Below are positions 1 to 7,438 of a DNA stretch of 17,060 bases, piece after piece. Origin of the DNA: an uncultured Gammaproteobacteria bacterium (GTDB taxonomy: Bacteria > Pseudomonadota > Gammaproteobacteria > Rariloculales > Rariloculaceae); assembly GCA_946887385.1 (NCBI GenBank), contig CAMPKU010000072.1, positions 1 through 17,060 of the forward strand, read 5' to 3'. Numbering within the stretch: the stretch's first letter is position 1; each line of letters starts with the position of its first letter. Position numbers and translations under genes: made by a program. Below the pieces are notes generated by a model that saw only the letters and a program-made list of their open reading frames with translations, was not told where the DNA came from and made no database searches.

Positions 1-242
1 CGCCGGCTCCGGAGCCGCCGCCGCCCTCGCCCGAGCCGCCGCCCGCGCCCGAGCCGCCGCCTTCGCCTGAACCGCCGCCGTCGCCGGAGCCGCCCGCGAA
101 TCCCGAGCCGCCCGCAGCACCCGTCGATCCGGCCCTCGATGGCGAGGAAGACGGCGGCGCCGGTGCGCTAGGCTGGCCGGCCCTCCTGCTGTTGCCGTTG
201 CTCGCGTGGCGGCGATTCGCACGCGCCCGCAGTCGTCAGTGA
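1..242 (+). CDS. C-terminal fragment of a Pro/Glu-repeat surface protein with GlyGly-CTERM tail
   Basis: The gene enters from the left edge; the frame is fixed by the TGA at 240-242 and about 79 codons are visible. The first ~40 residues are a low-complexity repeat built on E-P-P-P-S-P, then a short acidic linker (DGEED), a Gly-Gly-Ala-Gly stretch, a hydrophobic run (GWPALLLLPLLAW) and a basic end (RRFARARSRQ). This order of Gly-rich motif, single membrane helix and Arg-rich tail is the GlyGly-CTERM sorting signal, known in gammaproteobacteria to be processed by rhombosortase; the repeat would be a stalk holding a catalytic or binding domain off the outer surface. That upstream domain is outside the window, so the function is unknown. 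The stop overlaps the stop of the minus-strand GST gene. Confidence 0.8.
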   Translation, partial: PAPEPPPPSPEPPPAPEPPPSPEPPPSPEPPANPEPPAAPVDPALDGEEDGGAGALGWPALLLLPLLAWRRFARARSRQ

Positions 243-1051
243 CCGGCAACCTGAAGTAACGCGCCGATCGCGGGCCAAGAGCGTTCGCCGTTCTCGCGCA
301 TCTCTTGCGCTAGCTCACCCGGAAGCCACTCGAGGAACGCCGGCCCGAATGTGGGACGCGAACGCACGCGATCGAACCAGCGCTCGACGCCCGGGAGGCG
401 GCCGTGGCGCCAAAGACGCTCCATCGACAGCGCTGCGAGCCGGTTCACATAGGGCGCCATGGCGATGTCCGCCATCGAGAAACGCTCGCCTACGAGCCAC
501 TGCGACTCACCGAGCGCATGCTCCATTTTGTGTAGATACGCGTCATAGAGCCGAACCTTGTCGGCCACGCCGGGCGCCTCGAGGCCGAGCTCGATCCATT
601 GCCATTTTTGCGTTCGCGCCGCCATGCCGGGGCCGGCGCCACGACCGACGAACTGCTCGAAGCTCCCCGCGCCGCCGCTGCGCAAAATCGTGTGTCGATG
701 CGAGACGACATACGTGATCGCGGAGCACGCTGGATGCAGTTCCTCGTCCACAGCTTTGGTCCATACGCGCACGCGCGCCCGCTCGAGCGACGCCCGCGGG
801 TAGATCGGCCGCTCCGTGAAGGCTTCCTCGAGATACTCGCAGATCACCGTGGATTCGACGATCACCGCGCCGTCATGCACGAGTGTCGGCACCACGGCCT
901 TTGGATTGAGCGCGACGTATCCTGGCGCGAACTGCTCGCCGCGCAGGATGTCGACGTACCGCGAAGTCCAAGAAAGCGCCTTTTCGGCAAGCGCGAACCG
1001 GACCTTGCCCGCACACGCGGAGCTGCCGTGATGGTAGAGAACGAGCGTCAC
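236..1051 (-). CDS. Glutathione S-transferase family protein
   Basis: This is a cytosolic-type GST of 271 aa, predicted to conjugate glutathione to electrophiles or serve a related thiol-transfer role. The N-terminal thioredoxin-like half (~1-80) starts LVLYHHGSSACAGKVR and carries the cis-Pro loop VPTL (Pro55) and the glutathione-binding Glu66-Ser67 of ESTVI. The helical C-terminal half (~90-245) has the N-capping-box region SMADIAMAPY (192-201). I chose the GTG at 1051 because the family begins right at this beta strand and because it lies 14 nt after the stop of the hybrid kinase gene. An upstream in-frame ATG at 1228 would add about 59 residues read through the kinase gene in another frame. 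The short gap suggests co-transcription with the kinase genes. The substrate is unknown. The gene ends tail to tail with the GlyGly-CTERM gene, overlapping it by 7 nt. Confidence 0.9.
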   Translation of the reverse strand: MTLVLYHHGSSACAGKVRFALAEKALSWTSRYVDILRGEQFAPGYVALNPKAVVPTLVHDGAVIVESTVICEYLEEAFTERPIYPRASLERARVRVWTKAVDEELHPACSAITYVVSHRHTILRSGGAGSFEQFVGRGAGPGMAARTQKWQWIELGLEAPGVADKVRLYDAYLHKMEHALGESQWLVGERFSMADIAMAPYVNRLAALSMERLWRHGRLPGVERWFDRVRSRPTFGPAFLEWLPGELAQEMRENGERSWPAIGALLQVAGH

Positions 1052-1065
1052 GCCTATCGGTTCGC

Positions 1066-4000
1066 TCAGTGGCGCGTGGCCGTCGGCGACCGGCTCAAGA
1101 TGGCTTCGAGCGCCGCGGGATCGGCCGGCTTCGTGAGGTGCTGATCGAACCCGGACCTCTTGGTGCGCCGCTTGTGCTCGTCGAGCCCCCAACCCGTCAG
1201 CGCCACCAGCCAGGTATCCTCGCACCACGGCTCCCGCCGCAGCCGCTCTGCAACCTCATAACCGTCCATCTCGGGCATCTTGAGGTCGAGGAACACCGTG
1301 TCGGGCTTGATGCGCTCTGCGAGCGGCAACGCTTCCTCGCCGCTCAGCGCCACGTGCACGTCGTTGTCGCCCAGCGTTTGGATCAGCATCGCGAGCGTCC
1401 GGGCGGCATCGGCGTTGTCGTCGACGACGAGGACGCGATGGCCGCCGAGCGCCGACGTATGGGGGGCACCGGGCGCGCCCTGCTCGGCGGCCGCGTTCGC
1501 GATCGCCGGTAGGCGTACCGTGAACTGGCTGCCAAAGCCCAGCCCGGCGCTCGCGGCCTCGATCGTGCCGCCGTGCATGTCGACGAGCGACTTCGCGAGG
1601 CCGAGGCCGATACCGAGCCCCGCTTGCGCCGACAAACGCGGGTCGGCCGCTTGGTAGAACATCTCGAACACGTGCGGCAACGTGTGCTCGGCGATACCGC
1701 AGCCGTTGTCCTTCACCGTCACGACGGCTTCGTCGCCGTCGCGTCTCGCGCGGATCTCGATCTTACCGCCGCTCGGCGTGTAACGGGCGGCATTGTTCAA
1801 CAGGTTGGCTACCACTTGCGTCAGCCGTGCCGCGTCGGCATCGACCAGCATGCTCGCCGGCGGCGCGTCGACGATAAGCTCGTGGCCGGAACGGTCGATC
1901 AGCGGGCCGACGGCCGCGACGGCATCGCGGACGACGTCCGCGACCGCCACGGGCTTCCTGCGCAACTGGAGCCGCCCGCTGGTGATGCGCGAAACGTCGA
2001 GCAGATCGTCGATGAGCCGCACGAGCTGCGCCGCCTGCCGCGACATCGTGAGGGTCACGCGCTCGGCGATCTCCGGGTCTAGATCGCGGCGCTTCAGTAT
2101 CTCGATCCCCGAGCTGATCGGCGCCAGCGGATTACGCAGCTCGTGAGCCAGCAACGCGATGAACTCGTCCTTGCGCCGGTCCGCATCGAGCAGACCGCGC
2201 TCGGCCTTCTTGCGGCTCGTGATATCGACCAGCGTGATGGCCACGCCGCCGATGCCGTGCGGGGCCGAGCGGTACGGAAGCATGCGCAGTAAATACCACT
2301 TACCGTTGTCGGCCTTCACCTCGCGCTCGATCGGCGCCAGGTGTTTCAACACCCGCTTTGCGTCGGCCAACAGCTCCTCATCGTGTAGGCGATGCTTGAG
2401 CTCTGCGAGCGGCCGCCCCTGGTCCGCGGGCGCTATGTGGAAGATGCCGAGCAGCGGCGGTGTGAAGCGAACGACGTTGAGGTCGCGATCCAGAAACAGG
2501 GTGGCGAGGCCAGTCGATTCGAGCATCACCTCGAGATCCGCAGACAGCCGGGCGAGCTCCTCGAGCCGCTGCCGGTTGTCCCGATCCAGCGTCACCAGCT
2601 CCTCGTTGATGCTCTGCAGCTCGCGCTTGGCAGTCTCCAGATCGTCCAGCGCGCCGATGAGATCCGTGTCGCTGTGCTCGGCCGCCGGCTCCGTTGCAAT
2701 GCGCGTCTGCTCGTGTTCCACCGCAGCTCTAAGGCGCCGGCTCGCTTCGTCGAGCTCGGACCCCAGGCGCACCGTGAAATCGGCTGCTGGAACCACGCGC
2801 CGGCTGTCGCGCACCGTGTCGCCGGGGGCCACTTCCTCGAACACCACGAGCCTGACCTCGGCCGCCGGGAACGCGGGCCCGGCAGGATCCACGTGCACGA
2901 CGACGCGGCGCACGCCGTTCTCTGCGTGCACGAGCAGTGCGTCGGAGCTCCAAGTCGCCGAGGCGCCGGTCACGGCGTCGAGCCCGGCGCGCACGGCGCT
3001 GCGCAGCGGCTCGCGCAGCAGCGTGACCAGCTCGTGCGTCAGCTCGCCGCCGGGCAACCGCAGGTAGCGGCCTGCGCGAGCGGAGTAGTGCACGACCCGG
3101 CCCTGGGCATCGACCAGAACGCTGGCCGGCGTATAGCGCTCGAGCAAGGCGAGATGCAGCACGCGAGCGTCGGGCAGCATTCGATTCGGTTCGGAGGGCT
3201 GCACGTCGGAATCGTGCCGGTAGGCGGTTGGTAATGGCCCGGCCGGCGCAAACGCCCGCCCCGGACCAGGAGCGCGCCTATAGAACCCTTCGCCGTCGGC
3301 AACGAAGAAACCCGAGAGCTCGGCGTCGAGCCCCGTGCTCGAGTCGAGGATGAGGAAGCCGTGCGGCCGCAAGCCGTAGTGAAAATTCCGTAGCACCATT
3401 CGCCGCACGTCGGGTTTCAAGCTCTCGAGCACGCTGGGCCGGCAGACGACGAGATCGAGCTGCGAGAACGGGAAATCCTCCGCGACGTCGTGCCTCGCAA
3501 AAACGACGACATCTCGCAGGTGAGCCCGCACGCGGTACATGCCGTCTTCGCGCACGAAGAACTTTCGCAACCGCTCGCTCGACATCGCCTCCGCGATCTC
3601 GGCCGGGTAAACGCCGAGCCGCGCCCGCCGCAGCGGCTCGTCGGCCACATCGCTCGCGAACACCTGGACACGCGGCTGCACGGCGCCGCGCGCGCGCGTT
3701 TCTAGGAGCGTCATCGCGAGCGAGTACGCGCCCTCGCCCGTAGAGCAGCCTACGATCCACGCACGCACGGTGTCGTCCGCACCGAACTTCGAGAGCACAA
3801 GCTGCGGCAGCACCTCCGTCTCGAGCCGCTCGAACGCGTGTCGTTGCTCGAAGAACTCCGTGATGTGCTGCACGATGTCGGCGGCCAGCGTTTCGGCCTC
3901 GCCGGCATCCGCGCGCAGGAGCTTCAGATACTGCGGCCAATCGCCGATCGCATGCATCCGCATGCGCTTGCCCACATGCCTCGCTAACGTCGGGGGCGCG

Positions 4001-4716
4001 TAGCCGCCGAACGAGCGGCCGGTTCGCGCCTCGAGCAGCTCGACGAGCTCGGCGAGCGGCGCCGTCTCGCCGTCGCCGCCATCGCGCCGTAGCGACGGCG
4101 GCAGGCGCGGCTCCGTGCCGCAGTAGCGGGCGATGGCGGCGGGGATCTCGCGCAGCGGCAGCACGAGATCCACGAAGCCGGCGTCGATGGCGCTGCGCGG
4201 CATGCCGTCGTGCTCGGCTTCCGCCGGATCCTGCGCAATCGTCAGGCCGCCGTGCGCCAGAGTTTGCCCAAGGCCGAGCACGCCGTCCGAGCCGGCACCC
4301 GTGAGCACGATGCCAATGCTGCGCCTGCCGCGTCTCGCCGCGAGCGCGCGAAAAGCAGCATCGATGCGTCCAGACGACCCGTCGACCGACGCAACGGGCG
4401 CAAGGCGCAGATGCGTGTCCATCGCGGCCACCTCTGCCGCCGACGGAACGACGACCACGGTGTTCGGCTCGAGCCTGGTGACCGCGTCCGCTTCCTGCAC
4501 GCGCAGGTCGGTATAGGGCTCGAGCAGCTCCACGAGTGAGCGGCTGCGACGCGACGGATGATGCGTAACCACCACGAAAGCCGCGCCGGTATCGGCTCGC
4601 AAGCCGCCGAGCAGCGTACGCAGCGCCTCGAGCGCCCCCGCCGAGGCGCCCACGACCACGACGAACGGCGCGGAATCTTCCGCCGCTGCCGGCTCAGTCT
4701 CGTCGTTGCCCGCCAT
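1066..4716 (-). CDS. CheB-CheR-PAS-PAS-histidine kinase-receiver hybrid signalling protein
   Basis: This 1216-aa cytoplasmic protein has five module types, numbered from the ATG at 4716. CheB methylesterase (~18-198) has Ser25 in GASAGA, His52/53 in THHPSRR and Asp144 in TGAGSDG. A CheR-like methyltransferase follows (~220-480), then a PAS-like region (~515-630), a coiled coil (~655-735), a second PAS (~735-835), HisKA with His858 in LLAHELRNPLAPI, and an HATPase with N-box NLLNNAARYT, DNGCGI and GLGIGLGLA. A receiver (~1090-1210) has phospho-acceptor Asp1144 (FLDLKMPEMDG) and Lys1196. Kinase and receiver look complete, so internal phosphorelay is likely. The CheR part is degenerate: CSTGEGAY replaces the usual CSTGEEPY, and CRPSVLESL stands where CRNxxIYF is expected. 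The start is chosen for GGGAG 8 nt upstream; an ATG at 4812, 3 nt after the previous stop, would add 32 low-complexity residues. No cognate chemoreceptor is visible. Confidence 0.92.
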   Translation of the reverse strand: MAGNDETEPAAAEDSAPFVVVVGASAGALEALRTLLGGLRADTGAAFVVVTHHPSRRSRSLVELLEPYTDLRVQEADAVTRLEPNTVVVVPSAAEVAAMDTHLRLAPVASVDGSSGRIDAAFRALAARRGRRSIGIVLTGAGSDGVLGLGQTLAHGGLTIAQDPAEAEHDGMPRSAIDAGFVDLVLPLREIPAAIARYCGTEPRLPPSLRRDGGDGETAPLAELVELLEARTGRSFGGYAPPTLARHVGKRMRMHAIGDWPQYLKLLRADAGEAETLAADIVQHITEFFEQRHAFERLETEVLPQLVLSKFGADDTVRAWIVGCSTGEGAYSLAMTLLETRARGAVQPRVQVFASDVADEPLRRARLGVYPAEIAEAMSSERLRKFFVREDGMYRVRAHLRDVVVFARHDVAEDFPFSQLDLVVCRPSVLESLKPDVRRMVLRNFHYGLRPHGFLILDSSTGLDAELSGFFVADGEGFYRRAPGPGRAFAPAGPLPTAYRHDSDVQPSEPNRMLPDARVLHLALLERYTPASVLVDAQGRVVHYSARAGRYLRLPGGELTHELVTLLREPLRSAVRAGLDAVTGASATWSSDALLVHAENGVRRVVVHVDPAGPAFPAAEVRLVVFEEVAPGDTVRDSRRVVPAADFTVRLGSELDEASRRLRAAVEHEQTRIATEPAAEHSDTDLIGALDDLETAKRELQSINEELVTLDRDNRQRLEELARLSADLEVMLESTGLATLFLDRDLNVVRFTPPLLGIFHIAPADQGRPLAELKHRLHDEELLADAKRVLKHLAPIEREVKADNGKWYLLRMLPYRSAPHGIGGVAITLVDITSRKKAERGLLDADRRKDEFIALLAHELRNPLAPISSGIEILKRRDLDPEIAERVTLTMSRQAAQLVRLIDDLLDVSRITSGRLQLRRKPVAVADVVRDAVAAVGPLIDRSGHELIVDAPPASMLVDADAARLTQVVANLLNNAARYTPSGGKIEIRARRDGDEAVVTVKDNGCGIAEHTLPHVFEMFYQAADPRLSAQAGLGIGLGLAKSLVDMHGGTIEAASAGLGFGSQFTVRLPAIANAAAEQGAPGAPHTSALGGHRVLVVDDNADAARTLAMLIQTLGDNDVHVALSGEEALPLAERIKPDTVFLDLKMPEMDGYEVAERLRREPWCEDTWLVALTGWGLDEHKRRTKRSGFDQHLTKPADPAALEAILSRSPTATRH

Positions 4717-4724
4717 GGCACTGA

Positions 4725-4729
4725 CTCCC
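4725..4729 (-). promoter_or_regulatory. Shine-Dalgarno supporting the ATG at 4716
   Basis: GGGAG on the minus strand sits 8 nt before the ATG at 4716 of the hybrid kinase gene. It favours this start over the in-frame ATG at 4812, whose extra residues (Gly/Pro/Arg-rich) resemble no CheB N-terminus. This is seen in the sequence; the choice of start is inference. Confidence 0.5.
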
Positions 4730-4815
4730 ACGTCCCCGAGCTCCGCTCCATGCCTTGCCGCCCGAGGCGGCGAGCCTCCCGGTGGTACAAGTTCCGTGCC
4801 ACGCCGGCCCATCGC

Positions 4816-7314
4816 TCACTTCACGAACGTGACGACCACGCCGTCTATCTTGTCGTCGGACGTGCGATAGGGCCGGATCCGCACCGTCAACGTTCCGCCG
4901 TCACGAGTCCTTATCTTGCGCTCGACGGGCACGAGGTCGCCGAGCACTTGCACGGCGTCTGCGTCGAGGTCGTCGTAGAGCACATTGTGCGTGAGGTCGC
5001 CGATCGGCCTTCCTAAGTCATGCTTCTTCACGTTGAAGATCTGGCGAAGCGCCGCGGTGTATCGCTTGATGCAGAGATTGCGGTCGAGAAACAGCATCGG
5101 AAAGTCGGTTGCGGCCATGAAGTTCTCGAGGTCGTTGTTGGCGCGCGAGGCTTCCTCGAGCTTCACCTTGAGCTCGTTATTTACGGTCTGCAGCTCCTCG
5201 TTGACGCTCTGGAGCTCTTCCTTGCTCGTCTCGAGCTCTTCCGTGGTGGAGCGGTACTCTTCGTTCAAGCTTTGCAGCTCTTCGTTCGCCGCGCGCAGGT
5301 CCTCAAAGGCCAGCGCGTGCTCCTGGCGCATCGTCTCCAACCGCTGGTCGGCAATGCGTATTCGGTCGCGCAAGCCGAGCACGAGCGCATCGGTCGACTC
5401 GCCGCGCTCGAGTTGCGGCGCCGCACTTGCGCTGCCCGCCTGGAGGAACGTGACCAGCACGTCCTGGCTGCGCTCGCTGCGCGACCGCGGCTGCACGAGC
5501 ATACCCACCAGCTCCGGAGTGCCGTTGAAACGCACGGGCACGAATTGAGACAAACAGGGCTCGCGGGTCTCGAACGCGCGATGCAGCGCCGCGCGCAGCT
5601 CCTCGACGAGCTCCGGACGCACGAGGTCCATCAGGGTATGCGTCGGCGGGCCTCCACGCGGCTGCAGGAACCGCCCTGCCGTCTCCGACAAATGCTCGAT
5701 ATTCCAGTGCTCATCGACGAGGATCGTGGGAGGCGCCACGTCCTCGAGCGCCTGCGCATGCATCTCGGCGGCCGAGCGGCGCGACCGTGCCGCACGCTCG
5801 CGAATGCGTTCGAGCGGCGGCGTTGCTTGCGGCATGTCGGGCAGTTGCGGCAGCCGCATCAGCGGGCCATTCGCGCGTGCAAGCGCCCTGAAGATCCGAT
5901 TCTGCTTGTCGATCGGCTCGAAGAGATCCGGGTCGGCGCTCTCGGACACGCCGATGAACAAATGGCCGTCGTCACGCAGGCCGTAGCGGAAGACGTTCTG
6001 CAGTTGCTGCTGGAGATGACGATCGAGGTAGATCAGCAAGTTGCGGCACGAGATCAGATGCAACTTGGAAAATGGCGGATCTCTGAGCACGCTGTGCACC
6101 GCGAACACCACGGAGTCGCGAATCTCGTTCGTCACGCGGTAATGATCGCCTTCGGTGCGGAAATAGCGCGCGAGCCGCGCCTCAGTCACGTCGGCGGCAA
6201 TCGCCCTCGGGTAGAGGCCTTCGCGCGCCGTCGCCAAAGCGTTTTGATCGACGTCCGAGCCGAAGATCGTGAGCTCGCATCCCAGGTCGCGGCGGCTGAT
6301 CTCCTCGCGGAACAACATCGCGAGCGTGTAGGCTTCCTCGCCCGTCGCACAGCCCGGAACCCAGGCGCGGATCGGCTCGTCGCCGCCCGAGCGGTCGAGA
6401 AGCGGCACGATGACCTGCACCCGCAGCGCCTCCCAAGCGGCCGGGTCGCGGAAGAAAGTGGTCACCGAGATCAGCAGGTCGTCGAACAGCGCTTGAATCT
6501 CCGCAGGCTGCTCACGCAGCAGCTCGAGATACCGCTCAAAGCTGTCGCGGTGGTGCAGCTGCATGCGGCGCGCGAGCCGCCGAAGGATCGTGGGCCGCTT
6601 GTAGCGCGTGAAGTCGTGGCCGGTGCGTGCGCGCACGAGGTCGAAGATGCGCCGCAGCAGCGTTTCGTCGCTCTCGGGAACCGTCTCGTGGGGCGCGCCG
6701 ATCAGCGGTGCGATCAGGCCGCGGTGCCGGACGAGCTGGACCAGCCGCGCCGCGAGCTCTGCGACCGGCGCCACGACGTCGGCCACCTCCGCGGCGATGA
6801 CGGCGCGCGGCATCGCTTCATGAGCCGCCTCGTTCGGGTCTTGCACCAGCACGACTCCGCCGGCTTCCTTGACGGCCCGCGCGCCGAGGGTGCCGTCCGA
6901 CCCGCCGCCCGACAGCACCACGGCATACCCGTCGCGGTGCGTTGCGGCCAGCGAGCGAAAGAACACGTCGATCGATGCACGCCGCTCGCGCACATCGGTG
7001 AAATCAGTCGCGGCCACCGTGGTTGCCGTGGCCTCGAGCTTTCGATCCGGCGCGATCACGTACACGCAGTCCGCCGTGAGATCGCGCTGCTGGCTGTCGC
7101 GGACCTCGACCACGCTCATCTTCGTGGTTCGCCCGAGGATGCCCGCAAGCTCGCTCTCATGATCCGGCGCCAAGTGCACGACGACGACGTACGCCACGCC
7201 GAGATCGGCAGGCACTGCGGCAAAAAACGCCCGCAAAGCGTCGATGCCACCCGCGGACGCGCCGATGCCGACGACGGTGATGGGGGCCGATGCAGTGCTC
7301 TCGCTTTTTGGCAT
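4816..7314 (-). CDS. CheB-CheR-PAS-PAS fusion protein without kinase domain
   Basis: This 832-aa protein fuses the two opposing chemoreceptor-modifying enzymes. CheB methylesterase (~10-195) has Ser20 in GIGASAGG, His47 in VVVVHLAPDH and Asp140 in SGGGSDG. CheR (~215-480) has TTFFRD (285-290), the SAM-binding loop PGCATGEEAYTLAM (320-333) and SCRNLLIYLD (422-431), all canonical, so it looks catalytically competent. A PAS-like region (~520-625) follows, then a long coiled coil (~645-730) rich in NEELQ heptads, and a terminal PAS (~732-832) that ends in VVTFVK. The protein stops where its downstream paralogue continues into HisKA, HATPase and receiver domains. The ATG at 7314 is preceded by AAAAGG at 5-nt spacing. 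Its stop lies 3-99 nt from the next gene depending on that gene's start. The two proteins could work as partners through their coiled coils; that is inference. Confidence 0.93.
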   Translation of the reverse strand: MPKSESTASAPITVVGIGASAGGIDALRAFFAAVPADLGVAYVVVVHLAPDHESELAGILGRTTKMSVVEVRDSQQRDLTADCVYVIAPDRKLEATATTVAATDFTDVRERRASIDVFFRSLAATHRDGYAVVLSGGGSDGTLGARAVKEAGGVVLVQDPNEAAHEAMPRAVIAAEVADVVAPVAELAARLVQLVRHRGLIAPLIGAPHETVPESDETLLRRIFDLVRARTGHDFTRYKRPTILRRLARRMQLHHRDSFERYLELLREQPAEIQALFDDLLISVTTFFRDPAAWEALRVQVIVPLLDRSGGDEPIRAWVPGCATGEEAYTLAMLFREEISRRDLGCELTIFGSDVDQNALATAREGLYPRAIAADVTEARLARYFRTEGDHYRVTNEIRDSVVFAVHSVLRDPPFSKLHLISCRNLLIYLDRHLQQQLQNVFRYGLRDDGHLFIGVSESADPDLFEPIDKQNRIFRALARANGPLMRLPQLPDMPQATPPLERIRERAARSRRSAAEMHAQALEDVAPPTILVDEHWNIEHLSETAGRFLQPRGGPPTHTLMDLVRPELVEELRAALHRAFETREPCLSQFVPVRFNGTPELVGMLVQPRSRSERSQDVLVTFLQAGSASAAPQLERGESTDALVLGLRDRIRIADQRLETMRQEHALAFEDLRAANEELQSLNEEYRSTTEELETSKEELQSVNEELQTVNNELKVKLEEASRANNDLENFMAATDFPMLFLDRNLCIKRYTAALRQIFNVKKHDLGRPIGDLTHNVLYDDLDADAVQVLGDLVPVERKIRTRDGGTLTVRIRPYRTSDDKIDGVVVTFVK

Positions 7315-7382
7315 TCGCGCCTTTTACTCGACATTGGAAACGCGGCGCGTGCGCATCCGCTTCGCTTCGATTGTGGTGCCGG

Positions 7383-7428
7383 CGGGCGGCCCGGGGCAAG
7401 GCCGGCCACAAGCGCCTATGGCCGCCCG
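7383..7428. repeat. 9-bp perfect inverted repeat between two CheB genes
   Basis: CGGGCGGCC (7383-7391) and GGCCGCCCG (7420-7428) form a perfect 9-bp stem with a 28-nt loop, itself containing GGCCGGCC. It lies in the 124-nt gap between the orphan CheB gene and the CheB-CheR gene, the largest gap in this gene string. There is no T-run on either strand, so it is not a classical terminator; it could attenuate or protect a 3' end, or be chance in such G+C-rich DNA. I see no ORF of note in the rest of the gap. Confidence 0.4.
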
Positions 7429-7438
7429 GGTACGCCGC

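Noticed and set aside
1..110. Regular GAGCCGCCG repeats as a CRISPR or satellite array
   Set aside because: They are in-frame codons of a Pro/Glu-rich protein stalk with no spacers.
4717..4812. N-terminal extension of the hybrid kinase from the ATG at 4812
   Set aside because: The 32 residues are low complexity, and GGGAG before the ATG at 4716 gives a better start; kept as an alternative, since the 3-nt gap to the previous stop would also suit coupling.
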